32,905 nt of DNA from Actinomycetes bacterium (GCA_023432565.1 JAEYUL010000018.1:1-32905); one strand, 5' to 3'; numbered from the stretch's first letter, positions 9,157 to 16,604 are shown. Notes: generated by a model from the letters alone, not told the origin. Translations and numbers: made by a program.

Positions 9157-9277
9157 GACTGGCATGTCGCGCACCGGTGATGTGATGCTGTCCCGGCACA
9201 GCCCGGCCACGTGGCTGTGCGGCCGGCCTGCGGACGCGGGCTGCGGCGCGCGCACGTGACGGGAGGCGGCACAGACG

Positions 9278-9793
9278 ATGGCGACGCAGCGGACGGTCCG
9301 CACCTGGATGGCGGTCGACGCCGTCCTCGTGGTCGTGCTGCTCGTGCTCGTCGTCGGACGCCTCGCGAGCGGGGCGGGCTCGTCGGGCGAGGCAGCGCCG
9401 TCGCCATCGTCCACGCTGCAGGTCCAGGGGCCCACGGCGCGCCCGACCGCACCGGTGAGCTTCCGGCTGCCCAGCGGGAACATCGCGTGCTCCCTCGCCC
9501 CCAGCGGGGTGACCTGCACGATCGCGAACATCGCCTATCCACCGCCGCTCGTGCCGGGGTGCGACGGCGACACCGGGCACGTGGTCCTGCTCAACCGCGA
9601 CGGCTTCGCGTTCGACTGCGTGAACGGGCCGCCCCCGGCGGTGGCGGGCGACGACGTGGACGTGCTCGAGTACGGCTCCACGGCGACGTCGGGGGACTAC
9701 CGCTGCTCGAGCGCCACCAACGGCGTGACCTGCACGGACACGGACGGCGTCGGCTTCACGCTGGCCCGCGCCGCCTGGCGGGAGCTGCCCTGA
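9278..9793 (+). CDS. Small membrane-anchored protein, DUF6636-like
   Basis: The 171-residue protein has one N-terminal hydrophobic segment at about residues 12-31 (AVDAVLVVVLLVLVVGRLA), a short Ser/Pro/Thr linker and an extracytoplasmic domain. That domain carries the motif FRLPSGNIACSL then GVTCTIANI, and repeats the pattern near the end as YRCSSATNGVTCTD. Paired cysteines suggest disulfides outside the membrane. The FxxPSGNIxC...VxC pattern resembles DUF6636, for which no function is known to me. The start ATG is preceded by GGGAGG. A small hairpin (9196-9220) lies upstream of the start. It is convergent with pepO, and a weak 6-bp hairpin (9804-9826) lies in between. Confidence 0.75.
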   Translation: MATQRTVRTWMAVDAVLVVVLLVLVVGRLASGAGSSGEAAPSPSSTLQVQGPTARPTAPVSFRLPSGNIACSLAPSGVTCTIANIAYPPPLVPGCDGDTGHVVLLNRDGFAFDCVNGPPPAVAGDDVDVLEYGSTATSGDYRCSSATNGVTCTDTDGVGFTLARAAWRELP

Positions 9794-9833
9794 GCAGGAC
9801 GGCCCCCGCCGCGGCGCGGTGCGGGGCGGCGCG

Positions 9834-11819
9834 TCACCAGATGCGCACGCGCTCCTGCGGTGCCAGGTACAGCCCGTCACCAGGCTGCACGTCGAAGGCG
9901 TCGTAGAACTCGTCGACGTTGCGCACCACACCGTTGCAGCGGAACTCGTCCGGGGCGTGCGGGTCGGTGGCCAGTCGCCGGATGACCTCCTCGTCGCGGC
10001 CCTTGGTGCGCCACGCCTGCGCCCAGCCCAGGAAGAACCGCTGGACACCCGTCAGGCCGTCGATCACCGGCGCCTGCTCCAGCGGACGGCCGAGCGCGAT
10101 CCGGTAGGCCTTCAGGGCGATCGACAGGCCGCCCAGGTCGCCGATGTTCTCGCCGATCGTCAGAGCGCCGTTGACGTGGTGCGAGCCGTCGAGCTGCGCG
10201 GGCGAGAACGCGTCGTACTGTGCGACGAGCGCGCTCGTGCGGCGCTCGAACTCTGCACGGTCCTCGGCGGTCCACCAGTCCTCGAGCCGGCCGGAACCGT
10301 CGTACTTGCTGCCCTGGTCGTCGAACCCGTGCCCGATCTCGTGCCCGATCACGGCGCCGATCGCGCCGAAGTTGACCGCGTCGTCGGCCTCGGCGTCGAA
10401 GAACGGCGGTTGCAGGATCGCCGCGGGGAACACGATCTCGTTCATGCCAGGGTTGTAGTACGCGTTCACCGTCTGCGGCGTCATGAACCACTCGTCGCGG
10501 TCGATCGGCTTGCCGATCTTGGCCAGCTCGCGGTCGAGCTCGAACGCGTTCGCGCGGCGCACGTTCCCGACGAGGTCGCCCGGCTCGACCTGCAGCGCGG
10601 AGTAGTCGCGCCACTTCACCGGGTAGCCGATCTTCGGGGTGAACGCGTCCAGCTTGGCCAGTGCCTTGGCGCGCGTCTCGGGGCCCATCCAGTCGAGCGT
10701 GGCGATCGACTCGCGGTACGCCTCGACCAGGTGCCCGACGAGCTCGTCCATCCGCTCCTTGTGCGACGGCGGGAAGTGCCGGGCGACGTAGACCTCGCCG
10801 ACGGCCTCGCCGAGCACCCCCTGCACGAGCGAGACGCCGCGCTTCCAACGGTCGCGCAGCTCCTGGGCGCCCGTGAGCGTGCGCCCGTAGAAGTCGAAGT
10901 TCGCCTCGACGAGCTCCTGCGTGAGGTACGGCGCGCGGTCGCTGATCACGTGGTAGGCGAGCCAGGCCTGCCAGTCCTCCAGGGGGCCTTCGGTCCACAG
11001 CTGCGCGAAGCCCTGGGCGAACCCCGGCTCGCGCACGACGAGCTGGTCGAGCGCACCCTGCGGAGCGCCGAGCGCGGCCGCCCACGCCGGCCAGTCGAAA
11101 CCGGGCGCGGTCGTCGTCAGCTCGGACAGCGTCGTCGGGTTGTACGTCAGGTCCGCGTCGCGGTCCTTGACGACGTCCCAGTGGTGCGCGGCGAGCCTCG
11201 TCTCGAGGTCGACGACGCGCGCGGCGAGCGCGTCGGCCTGCTCCTGGTCGCTCGCGACCGCGCCGAGCCGCAGCATGCGGGCGACGTGCGGCCGGTAGGC
11301 GGCAAGGACCGCGGCGTACTGCTCGTCGCGGTAGTACGCCTCGTCGGGCAGGCCCAGCCCGCCCTGGGTCAGGTAGACGACGTACCGCTCGGGGTCGTCG
11401 GCGTCGTTGTCGACCCACATCCCCACTGCGCCACCAGCACCCGTGCGCTGCAGCGCGCCGAGCACGCCGGTCAGCTCGGCCTGCGTCGTGGCACCCGCGA
11501 CCAGCGCGAGGTCGGCGCGCAGCGGATCGATGCCCGCGGCCTCGATCGTCTCGGTGTCCATGAAACTCGCGAACACCGCGCCGATCTTGGCGCCGACGCT
11601 GCCCGCCGGCTCGTCGGCCGCCTGCGCGCCGAGGTCCGCGATGATGTCGCGGACCTGCCCCTCGGCGGCGTCGTGCAGCTTGCGGAACGTGCCGTCCATC
11701 GCGCGGTCCGCGGGGACGACGTGCCGGGCGGCCCAGCGCCCGTTCACGTGCCGGTACAGGTCGTCCTGCGGGCGGACGTCCGGGTCGAGCTCGGTCAGGT
11801 CGAGGCCACTGCGCGTCAT
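9834..11819 (-). CDS. pepO: M13 family zinc endopeptidase (neprilysin/PepO type)
   Basis: A 661-residue endopeptidase that cuts oligopeptides, probably in the cytoplasm because no signal or membrane segment is visible. The zinc site is HEIGH at 493-497 within VIGHEIGHGFDDQGSKYD. The third ligand Glu557 and the supporting Asp561 are in ENIGDLGG. The substrate-binding motif NAYYNPGMNEIVFPAAILQ (about 445-463) is intact. It ends in ERVRIW, where many relatives have a CxxW tail. The ATG at 11819 is preceded on its strand by TAGGCT and 6 nt, with no Shine-Dalgarno, so the mRNA is probably leaderless. It is divergent from rpiB across 57 bp that hold a perfect palindrome. It is the third peptidase gene in the first 12 kb. 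Confidence 0.94.
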   Translation of the reverse strand: MTRSGLDLTELDPDVRPQDDLYRHVNGRWAARHVVPADRAMDGTFRKLHDAAEGQVRDIIADLGAQAADEPAGSVGAKIGAVFASFMDTETIEAAGIDPLRADLALVAGATTQAELTGVLGALQRTGAGGAVGMWVDNDADDPERYVVYLTQGGLGLPDEAYYRDEQYAAVLAAYRPHVARMLRLGAVASDQEQADALAARVVDLETRLAAHHWDVVKDRDADLTYNPTTLSELTTTAPGFDWPAWAAALGAPQGALDQLVVREPGFAQGFAQLWTEGPLEDWQAWLAYHVISDRAPYLTQELVEANFDFYGRTLTGAQELRDRWKRGVSLVQGVLGEAVGEVYVARHFPPSHKERMDELVGHLVEAYRESIATLDWMGPETRAKALAKLDAFTPKIGYPVKWRDYSALQVEPGDLVGNVRRANAFELDRELAKIGKPIDRDEWFMTPQTVNAYYNPGMNEIVFPAAILQPPFFDAEADDAVNFGAIGAVIGHEIGHGFDDQGSKYDGSGRLEDWWTAEDRAEFERRTSALVAQYDAFSPAQLDGSHHVNGALTIGENIGDLGGLSIALKAYRIALGRPLEQAPVIDGLTGVQRFFLGWAQAWRTKGRDEEVIRRLATDPHAPDEFRCNGVVRNVDEFYDAFDVQPGDGLYLAPQERVRIW

Positions 11820-11846
11820 GGCCCCAGCCTACGGACGCTCAGCGGT

Positions 11847-11862
11847 GCACCTGCGCAGGTGC
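11847..11862. promoter_or_regulatory. Perfect 16-bp palindrome between pepO and rpiB
   Basis: GCACCTGCGCAGGTGC is its own reverse complement. It lies in the 57-bp divergent promoter region, near the -35 position of pepO (-10 TAGGCT at 11826-11831, minus strand) and just upstream of the probable -10 of rpiB (CAGGAT at 11865-11870). Placement and symmetry suggest a binding site for a dimeric regulator acting on both genes. The regulator is not known. Confidence 0.5.
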
Positions 11863-11876
11863 GGCAGGATGTGGCC

Positions 11877-12323
11877 ATGCGTATCCACATCGCTTCCGAC
11901 CACGCCGGTTTCGAGCTCAAGGTCGCGCTCGTCGAGCACCTGCAGGCGGCAGGGCACGACGTCGTGGACCACGGGGCGTACGAGTACGACGCGCAGGACG
12001 ACTACCCGCCCTTCTGCTTCGCCGCCGGCGAGGCCGTCGTCGCGGAGCCGGGCTCGCTCGGGATCGTGCTCGGGGGCTCGGGCAACGGCGAGCAGATCGC
12101 CGCGAACAAGGTCGTGGGCGTGCGCGCCGCCCTCGCGTGGAACCAGGCCACGGCGACCCTCGCACGCCAGCACAACGACGCGAACGTGATCGCCATCGGC
12201 GCGCGCCAGCACTCGGTCGACGAGGCGCTCGAGCTCGTCGACGCGTTCCTCGCCGAGCCCTTCAGCGGGGACCCCCGGCACCAGCGCCGCATCGACCTCC
12301 TCGCGGAGTACGAGGCGCGCTGA
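11877..12323 (+). CDS. rpiB: Ribose-5-phosphate isomerase B
   Basis: It interconverts ribose 5-phosphate and ribulose 5-phosphate in the pentose phosphate pathway. The 148-residue product opens with MRIHIASDHAGFELK, with the phosphate/ring residues Asp8-His9 region of RpiB. The loop GGSGNGEQIAANKV contains Glu72, the catalytic base in actinobacterial RpiB, in place of the cysteine of the E. coli enzyme. RQHNDANV (about 98-104) holds the ring-opening histidine (His99). The ATG start has CAGGAT 6 nt before it, which could be a -10 box of a leaderless mRNA or a weak AGGA ribosome binding site. Length is normal for the family. It is convergent with the Eis-like gene, only 32 bp away. Confidence 0.95.
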   Translation: MRIHIASDHAGFELKVALVEHLQAAGHDVVDHGAYEYDAQDDYPPFCFAAGEAVVAEPGSLGIVLGGSGNGEQIAANKVVGVRAALAWNQATATLARQHNDANVIAIGARQHSVDEALELVDAFLAEPFSGDPRHQRRIDLLAEYEAR

Positions 12324-12355
12324 CGCCGGGGGCAGCCAGCCGTTGGGAACCGCGC

Positions 12356-13621
12356 TCAGAACACCCAGTTGCACACCGGGGCGACCGGCCAGCCGAAGGC
12401 GGTCGCCGCCGGCAGCAGGGCGCCAGGCGTCACCTCGGTGACCAGGCCCGCGCTCGCGAGAGCGGCGAGCGAGCGGCCGCCGAGGTACGCCGCGCCGAGC
12501 TCGCGCACGTCCAGGCGCAGGTCGGGCTCGTCGCCGGTCTTCGTGACCTGCACCGGGTAGCCGTCGGCGCCCGCCTCACCCGTCTCCAGGTGCCACCGGC
12601 CGGCGTTGGCCGGAAGGCGGGTGTCGGTGACCTCGAGCACGACGTCCAGCGGAGCGCTGTAGCGGCGGGCTGTCAGCGCGGTCGGCAGGTCGAGCAGCCG
12701 GACCCAGACGTTGTCCGTGAGGCGCGGGAGCGCGCCACGCAGGTCGACGAGCAGGTGGAGCAGCGGGTCGTCGGCGGGCAGCATGCCGCTGGAGACCTCG
12801 GCCGTGAGGTCGAGGTCCACCAGGAACGACCAGAGCCGGTGGGCCGCAGCAGGGTCGGTCGCGGCGGCCTCGCGCACGAGTACCGGGGTCCGCGGACCGG
12901 CGTCGGCCCAGGTCTCCTTGCGGCGCAGGAGCGCGTACGCACGCGGGTCGCCCGCCTCGTCGTGCACGGTGGCGATGCGCAACGGCTCGCCGCCCTCACG
13001 CCACGCGGGCGGGTCCACCACCCGGCCGCGGCGTGCGCCGTCGCTCGCGCGCGTGATCCAGCCGGGCCTGCCGGCACCCGCCGCGACGTGCACGGCGTGC
13101 ACCAGGTCGGTGTGCTTGTCCGGGTCGGCCGTGTCGAACCGCACCGTCAGCGCCTCGCTGCCGGGCACGTCGCGCAGCTTCGCGCCGCGCGGGACCTTGA
13201 CGCGCACGTCGCTGGCCGCCGAGCCGTAGCCGAACCGCCCGTAGATGGCCATCTCCGCGGCGAACAGCGCCGAGACGGGCTCGCCGCGCTCGAGCGAGCG
13301 GGCGAAGTGGAAGTCGATCATCGCGGTCAGCAGGCCGCGCCGGCGCTCGTCGGGCCGCACGCCGACCCACGTCAGCCCCGAGCACGGGACCTGACCTCCC
13401 GGGACGGGCAGGTCGAAGTCGTAGGAGGAGTGCACGGCCGCGAGCGAGCCGTCGGGCCGCTCGACACCGGCGCAGCGGTCCCACTCGAGCTGCTCCGGGA
13501 GGATCTCCAACGTCTTCTCGTCGGGCTCGTAGGCGAACGCGAGGTGGTCGACGGCGAGGAACTCCTGCTTGCGGTCGCGGGGCACGGCGACGGTGCGGTA
13601 TCCGTGGGGAAGAGGCGTCAT
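12356..13621 (-). CDS. Eis-like GNAT family N-acetyltransferase
   Basis: The 421-residue protein has the three-part Eis layout: two GNAT folds (about 1-150 and 150-300) and an SCP2-like C-terminal domain. The acetyl-CoA loop is VGVRPDERRRGLLTAM (about 86-101). IYGRFGYG contains Tyr127, aligned with the catalytic Tyr of mycobacterial Eis, and the chain ends in CNWVF, matching the C-terminal Phe whose carboxylate acts as base in that family. Substrates of Eis proteins are amines, including aminoglycosides and peptides; the substrate here cannot be told. The start MTPLPHGYR was chosen over a 12-residue upstream extension on homology; no clear ribosome binding site is seen. It follows the alkyltransferase-like gene by 40 bp on the same strand and may be co-transcribed. 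Confidence 0.88.
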   Translation of the reverse strand: MTPLPHGYRTVAVPRDRKQEFLAVDHLAFAYEPDEKTLEILPEQLEWDRCAGVERPDGSLAAVHSSYDFDLPVPGGQVPCSGLTWVGVRPDERRRGLLTAMIDFHFARSLERGEPVSALFAAEMAIYGRFGYGSAASDVRVKVPRGAKLRDVPGSEALTVRFDTADPDKHTDLVHAVHVAAGAGRPGWITRASDGARRGRVVDPPAWREGGEPLRIATVHDEAGDPRAYALLRRKETWADAGPRTPVLVREAAATDPAAAHRLWSFLVDLDLTAEVSSGMLPADDPLLHLLVDLRGALPRLTDNVWVRLLDLPTALTARRYSAPLDVVLEVTDTRLPANAGRWHLETGEAGADGYPVQVTKTGDEPDLRLDVRELGAAYLGGRSLAALASAGLVTEVTPGALLPAATAFGWPVAPVCNWVF

Positions 13622-13661
13622 GGAGCCATCGTGGCCCGGTGGAGGCCCGCGCGGCACGTCC

Positions 13662-14009
13662 TTATCGGTCGGCGTCGCCAGTGTCGTCCGGGAACCAGAT
13701 GGCGCGGCGCAGGGCGACGCGCGTGCCGTCCGCGACCAGCGGTGTCGCCTCGGCGCGAAGCTCGGCCAGCGCGCGCTGCAGGTGCCGGGCCGGCGGCGCC
13801 CCGGAGGCGTTCACGACCCGCCACCACGGCACACCGCCGCCCGCCCGTGCCATCACCTGCCCGACCTGGCGCGGCCCGCCGCGCGCCGGGTGCCCGTCGG
13901 CGACGAGCCGCTCGCAGACGACCTCTGCGACCGTGCCGTACGTCATCGCCCGCCCGGGCGGGATGGTCGCGACGAGGTCGAGCACGGCCCCGAGGTACGT
14001 CTCGTCCAC
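13662..14009 (-). CDS. Alkyltransferase-like protein (ATL, MGMT family without active cysteine)
   Basis: This 115-residue protein has the DNA-binding half of O6-alkylguanine-DNA alkyltransferase. PPGRAMTYGTVAEVV (about 17-31) is the winged-helix entry, and GGPRQVGQVMARAGGGVPWWRVV (split here as GGPRQVGQVMA and PWWRVV, 44-66) is the active-site region. The cysteine of PCHRV is Trp62, and the next histidine is Trp63, so it cannot accept alkyl groups. ATL proteins bind O6-alkylguanine and flag it for nucleotide excision repair; that role is expected here. No ATG fits; the GTG at 14009 is the best start by family length, so the exact N-terminus is uncertain. It lies 64 bp after the LLM oxidoreductase gene and 40 bp before the Eis-like gene. 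Confidence 0.85.
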   Translation of the reverse strand: MDETYLGAVLDLVATIPPGRAMTYGTVAEVVCERLVADGHPARGGPRQVGQVMARAGGGVPWWRVVNASGAPPARHLQRALAELRAEATPLVADGTRVALRRAIWFPDDTGDADR

Positions 14010-14073
14010 GGCGTCGAGTGTGCCGGACGAGGAGGCGCGTGCGCGCGGGGCGTCCCGAGCGCCGGGCTCGCGC

Positions 14074-15111
14074 TCAGGGGGCCCGCAGCACGGCGGCGAC
14101 GGCCGGCAGCGTGCGGGCGTCGCCCTGGACGACGAGCGTCGTGATCGCGGTCGAGCGCCACGCCGGCAGCTGGGAGCGCACGTCGTCGGGCGTGCCGACG
14201 AGCGCGACGTCCTGCACGAGCTCGACGGGCACGGCAGCCGCCGCCCGCGCTCTGTCCCCGGCGAGGTAGTGCGTCTGGATCTCGTCGCACACGTCGCCGT
14301 AGCCGAGCCGGTCGAGCACGTTGCGGTGGAAGTTCGCGCCCTTGGCGCCCATGCCTCCCGCGTACAGCGCGACGAACGGGCGGATCTGCTCGACGGCAGC
14401 CTCGACGCTCTCGGCCAGGACCACCGGCACGGGCGCCACGACCTCGAACGCCGCGGGGTCACGGTCGTCGGACCGTGCGGCGAACCCCTGCGCGAGCAGG
14501 TCGCGGTACTCGGCGTCCATGCGCGGCGAGTAGAACATCGGCAGCCATCCGTCGGCGATCTCGGCCGCGAGCGCCACGTTCTTGGGGCCCTCGGCGGCGA
14601 GGTGGATCGGCAGGTCGCCGCGCAGCGGGTGCACGGTCGAACGCAGCGCCTTGCCCAGGCCCGCGCCCTCGTCGGCGGGCAGCGGCAGCCGGTAGAACGC
14701 TCCGTCGAACGTCACGGGCGCCTCGCGGGCCAGGACCTCGCGCACGATCGCCACGAACTCGCGCGTGCGGGCCAGCGGGCGCGGGTACGGCTGGCCGTAC
14801 CAGCCCTCGACGACCTGCGGCCCGGACGCGCCGAGCCCGAGCACGAACCGGCCGCCGCTGAGGTGGTCGAGCGTCAGCGCGGCCATCGCGGTCGCCGTCG
14901 GCGTGCGGGCCGAGATCTGCGCGATCGCGGTGCCCAGCCGCACGCGCTCCGTGCGCGAGCCCCACCAGGCGAGCGGGGTGAACGCGTCGGAGCCGTACGC
15001 CTCCGACGTCCACACGGAGTCGAAGCCGAGCCGCTCGGCGGCGATCACGGTCTCCAGCGCCCCCGGCGGCGGGCCGGCGGACCAGTACCCCAACGAGTAG
15101 CCCAGTCGCAT
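14074..15111 (-). CDS. LLM class (probably F420-dependent) oxidoreductase
   Basis: A 345-residue luciferase-like monooxygenase-fold enzyme. MRLGYSLGYW opens the TIM barrel; ERLGFDSVWTSEAYGSD (about 26-42), ISARTPTATAMAALTLDHLS (about 86-105) and GRFVLGLGASGPQVVEGWYG (about 107-126) are the usual cofactor-region motifs. PIHLAAEGPKNVALAAEIADG (given as PIHLAAEGPKN and LAAEIADG) marks the second half. These are features of F420-dependent members, though FMN use cannot be excluded. The ATG at 15111 has GGAGG upstream at good spacing. The substrate is unknown. It leads a possible three-gene run with the ATL and Eis-like genes, all on the minus strand. Confidence 0.87.
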   Translation of the reverse strand: MRLGYSLGYWSAGPPPGALETVIAAERLGFDSVWTSEAYGSDAFTPLAWWGSRTERVRLGTAIAQISARTPTATAMAALTLDHLSGGRFVLGLGASGPQVVEGWYGQPYPRPLARTREFVAIVREVLAREAPVTFDGAFYRLPLPADEGAGLGKALRSTVHPLRGDLPIHLAAEGPKNVALAAEIADGWLPMFYSPRMDAEYRDLLAQGFAARSDDRDPAAFEVVAPVPVVLAESVEAAVEQIRPFVALYAGGMGAKGANFHRNVLDRLGYGDVCDEIQTHYLAGDRARAAAAVPVELVQDVALVGTPDDVRSQLPAWRSTAITTLVVQGDARTLPAVAAVLRAP

Positions 15112-15211
15112 ACCGGCCTCCAGTGACGTCGTCGTCGTGCCGCAGCCCCGGGGTGCGGTCAGGGTGGAGCGGTCAGGTTACCGGGCGGAGTCACGCGCGG
15201 GACCGGTCGGC

Positions 15212-15364
15212 GCAGCCCGTGCGCACCGGCCCGCCCCGCAGCCGTGCGCACCGGCCCGCCCCGCAGCCGTGCGTACCGGCCCGCCTCGCAGCCGTGTGTA
15301 CCGGCCCGCCTCGCAGCCCGTGCGTACCGGCCCGCCTCGCAGCCCGTGCGTACCGGCCCGCCTC
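15212..15364. repeat. Tandem repeat, 6 copies of a 25/26-bp unit
   Basis: Units begin at 15212, 15238, 15263, 15288, 15313 and 15339 with lengths 26, 25, 25, 25, 26 and 26. Each runs GCAGC(C)CGTGCG then a C or T, then ACCGGCCCGCC. Copies 5 and 6 are identical; the first two end CCCC and the others CCTC. The units are contiguous, without spacers, so this is a minisatellite and not a CRISPR. Confidence 0.95.
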
Positions 15365-15384
15365 GCAGCTCGTCCGGGCAGCGC

Positions 15385-15436
15385 GTCCAGTCAGTCCGTC
15401 CAGTCAGTCCGTCCAGGCAGTCCGTCCAGGCAGTCC
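15385..15436. repeat. Tandem repeat, 4 copies of a 13-bp unit
   Basis: Two identical copies of GTCCAGTCAGTCC are followed by two identical copies of GTCCAGGCAGTCC. The array begins 20 bp after the 25/26-bp array ends. The paired sequence of variants suggests stepwise duplication. Confidence 0.95.
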
Positions 15437-15521
15437 GTGCGGGCCGGCCTGCCCAGCGGCTCGTCCGGGCACTCGGGTGGGCTCACCTCAGCCTCGCGTA
15501 GACGTTCTGGTCGTGGCGTGC

Positions 15522-15887
15522 TCAGCCCTCGTCCGTCGCGCGCAGGAAAGAGGCGTGCAGGAGGGACGCGGTCGTCGCGGGGGAGACGCCCGCGCGGCGC
15601 GCAGCCTCGACGAGCGCGGTGAGCGGCGCGGTGAGCTGGGCGTAGTCCGGGTATCCGCAGATCACCGCACCACGACCGCGCCGCAGGTCGACGAGACCCT
15701 CGTCGCGCAGTGCCTGGTAGGCATGCAGCACCGTGTGCACGTTGACGTCGAGCGACTCGGCCAGGGCGCGAGCGGGCGGCAGGCGATCACCCGCGGTCAG
15801 CTCACCAGCAGCCACCGCGGCGCGCACGGACCCGGCGATCTGCGCGAAGAGGGGTTCGTCGCGCGCCGGGTCGACGACCCACACCAT
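15522..15887 (-). CDS. GntR family regulator, YtrA type
   Basis: The 121-residue product is a compact GntR regulator: a winged helix (about 12-75) including LFAQIAGSVRAAVAAGEL, GDRLPPARALAESLDVN and a recognition region HTVLHAYQALRDEGLVDLRR, followed by a short helical tail (about 78-121) as in the YtrA subfamily, too small to bind a ligand in a UTRA or FCD fold. YtrA regulators usually head an ABC transporter operon; none is beside this one, and the next 400 bp downstream are repeats. The ATG at 15887 lies 6 nt after a good -10 box and has no ribosome binding site, so the mRNA is probably leaderless. An inverted repeat in the promoter suggests self-repression. Confidence 0.88.
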   Translation of the reverse strand: MVWVVDPARDEPLFAQIAGSVRAAVAAGELTAGDRLPPARALAESLDVNVHTVLHAYQALRDEGLVDLRRGRGAVICGYPDYAQLTAPLTALVEAARRAGVSPATTASLLHASFLRATDEG

Positions 15888-15893
15888 GCGCCG

Positions 15894-15923
15894 ACCCTAC
15901 TTGTTCGACAACAACTAGAACAA
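15894..15923 (-). promoter_or_regulatory. gntR promoter with overlapping operator
   Basis: On the minus strand the -35 is TTGTTC (15918-15923), then an 18-bp spacer, then the -10 TAGGGT (15894-15899), 6 nt before the ATG. The inverted repeat TTGTTC-N11-GAACAA (15901-15923) covers the -35 box and most of the spacer. A regulator bound there would block RNA polymerase; autoregulation by the adjacent GntR protein is the simplest reading. Confidence 0.72.
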
Positions 15924-15940
15924 TGTACGCGAACGCTCAT

Positions 15941-16009
15941 CGCCAGGTCGTGCGTCTCTCGCCGACTCGTGCGGTCCTGTGCGCGACCTGGCGAGAGACG
16001 CACGACTTG
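15941..16009. repeat. Long inverted repeat downstream of cysE
   Basis: Arms 15944-15963 and 15990-16009 form a 20-bp stem that is perfect except for one G-U pair; the core is GTCGTGCGTCTCTCGCC. A second, mutually exclusive pairing joins CGCCAGGTCG (15941-15950) with CGACCTGGCG (15984-15993). It starts 11 bp after the cysE stop, so it may act as the cysK-cysE terminator, but its size and symmetry also fit a dispersed palindromic element. Confidence 0.85.
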
Positions 16010-16019
16010 AGCGCGCGGG

Positions 16020-16604
16020 TCAGATGTAGATCGCGGGGTCGTCGATCTCCGCGTCGTACGGGGCCGTCGTCGGGCGCAGGCGGATCTGGGCGGGGACACC
16101 CACGGCGATCGCGCCGGCGGGCACGTCGTGGATCACCACGGCGTTCGCTCCCACCTGCACGTCGTCGCCGATCCACACCGGACCCAGGATCTTGGCACCG
16201 GCGCCGACGACCACGTTGTCCCCCAGCGTGGGGTGCCGCTTGCCCTTGCGCATGGACTTGCCGCCGAGCGTCGAGCCGTGGAACAGCACGACGTCGTCCC
16301 CGACCTCGGCGGTCTCACCGATCACGACACCCATGCCGTGGTCGATGAACAGCCTGCGCCCGAGCCGCGCGCCGGGGTGGATCTCGATGCCCGTCAGCGC
16401 GCGCACGAACTGCGACAGCAGGCGCGCAGGAAGGCGCAGAGACGGCTCGCGCCACATCGCGTGCGCGACCCGGTACGTCCAGACCGCGTGCACGCCGGGG
16501 TACGCGAGCGCGACCTCGAGCGACGAGCGTGCTGCGGGGTCGCGACGACGCGCAGCCTCGAGGTCCTCGCGGAACGTGGCGACGAAGTGCTGCAGGGACG
16601 GCAT
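16020..16604 (-). CDS. cysE: Serine O-acetyltransferase
   Basis: It makes O-acetylserine from serine and acetyl-CoA, the first committed step of cysteine synthesis. The 194-residue protein has a short helical N-terminal domain (about 1-70) and a left-handed beta-helix of hexapeptide repeats (about 72-175). GIEIHPGA (72-79) and DHGMGVVIGETAEVGD (88-103) carry the catalytic histidine (His89) and acetyl-CoA site, and HGSTLGG (109-115) is a family signature. The chain ends DPAIYI; the last Ile is what docks into CysK in cysteine synthase complexes, so a complex with the neighbouring cysK product is likely. The start MPSLQHF was chosen on homology; a 20-residue upstream extension has no family match. 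It is 85 bp downstream of cysK on the same strand. Confidence 0.95.
   Translation of the reverse strand: MPSLQHFVATFREDLEAARRRDPAARSSLEVALAYPGVHAVWTYRVAHAMWREPSLRLPARLLSQFVRALTGIEIHPGARLGRRLFIDHGMGVVIGETAEVGDDVVLFHGSTLGGKSMRKGKRHPTLGDNVVVGAGAKILGPVWIGDDVQVGANAVVIHDVPAGAIAVGVPAQIRLRPTTAPYDAEIDDPAIYI

Larger units (their letters stand above)
15112..15521. other. 410-bp gene-free stretch with two tandem-repeat arrays
   Basis: The stretch between the LLM oxidoreductase start and the GntR stop has no supported gene. It holds the 25/26-bp array (15212-15364), a 13-bp array (15385-15436) and the LLM promoter. Open frames across it encode Pro/Arg/Ala-rich repeats in all three forward frames, as expected from repeat DNA rather than a gene. 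Confidence 0.75.

Noticed and set aside
15212..15364. CRISPR array
   Set aside because: The repeats are directly contiguous with no unique spacers, and no cas gene is in the window.
15123..16010. 295-residue Pro/Arg-rich frame over the tandem repeats
   Set aside because: All three forward frames are open across the array and give similar repeats; there is no ribosome binding site, and the frame overlaps the GntR gene and its operator.
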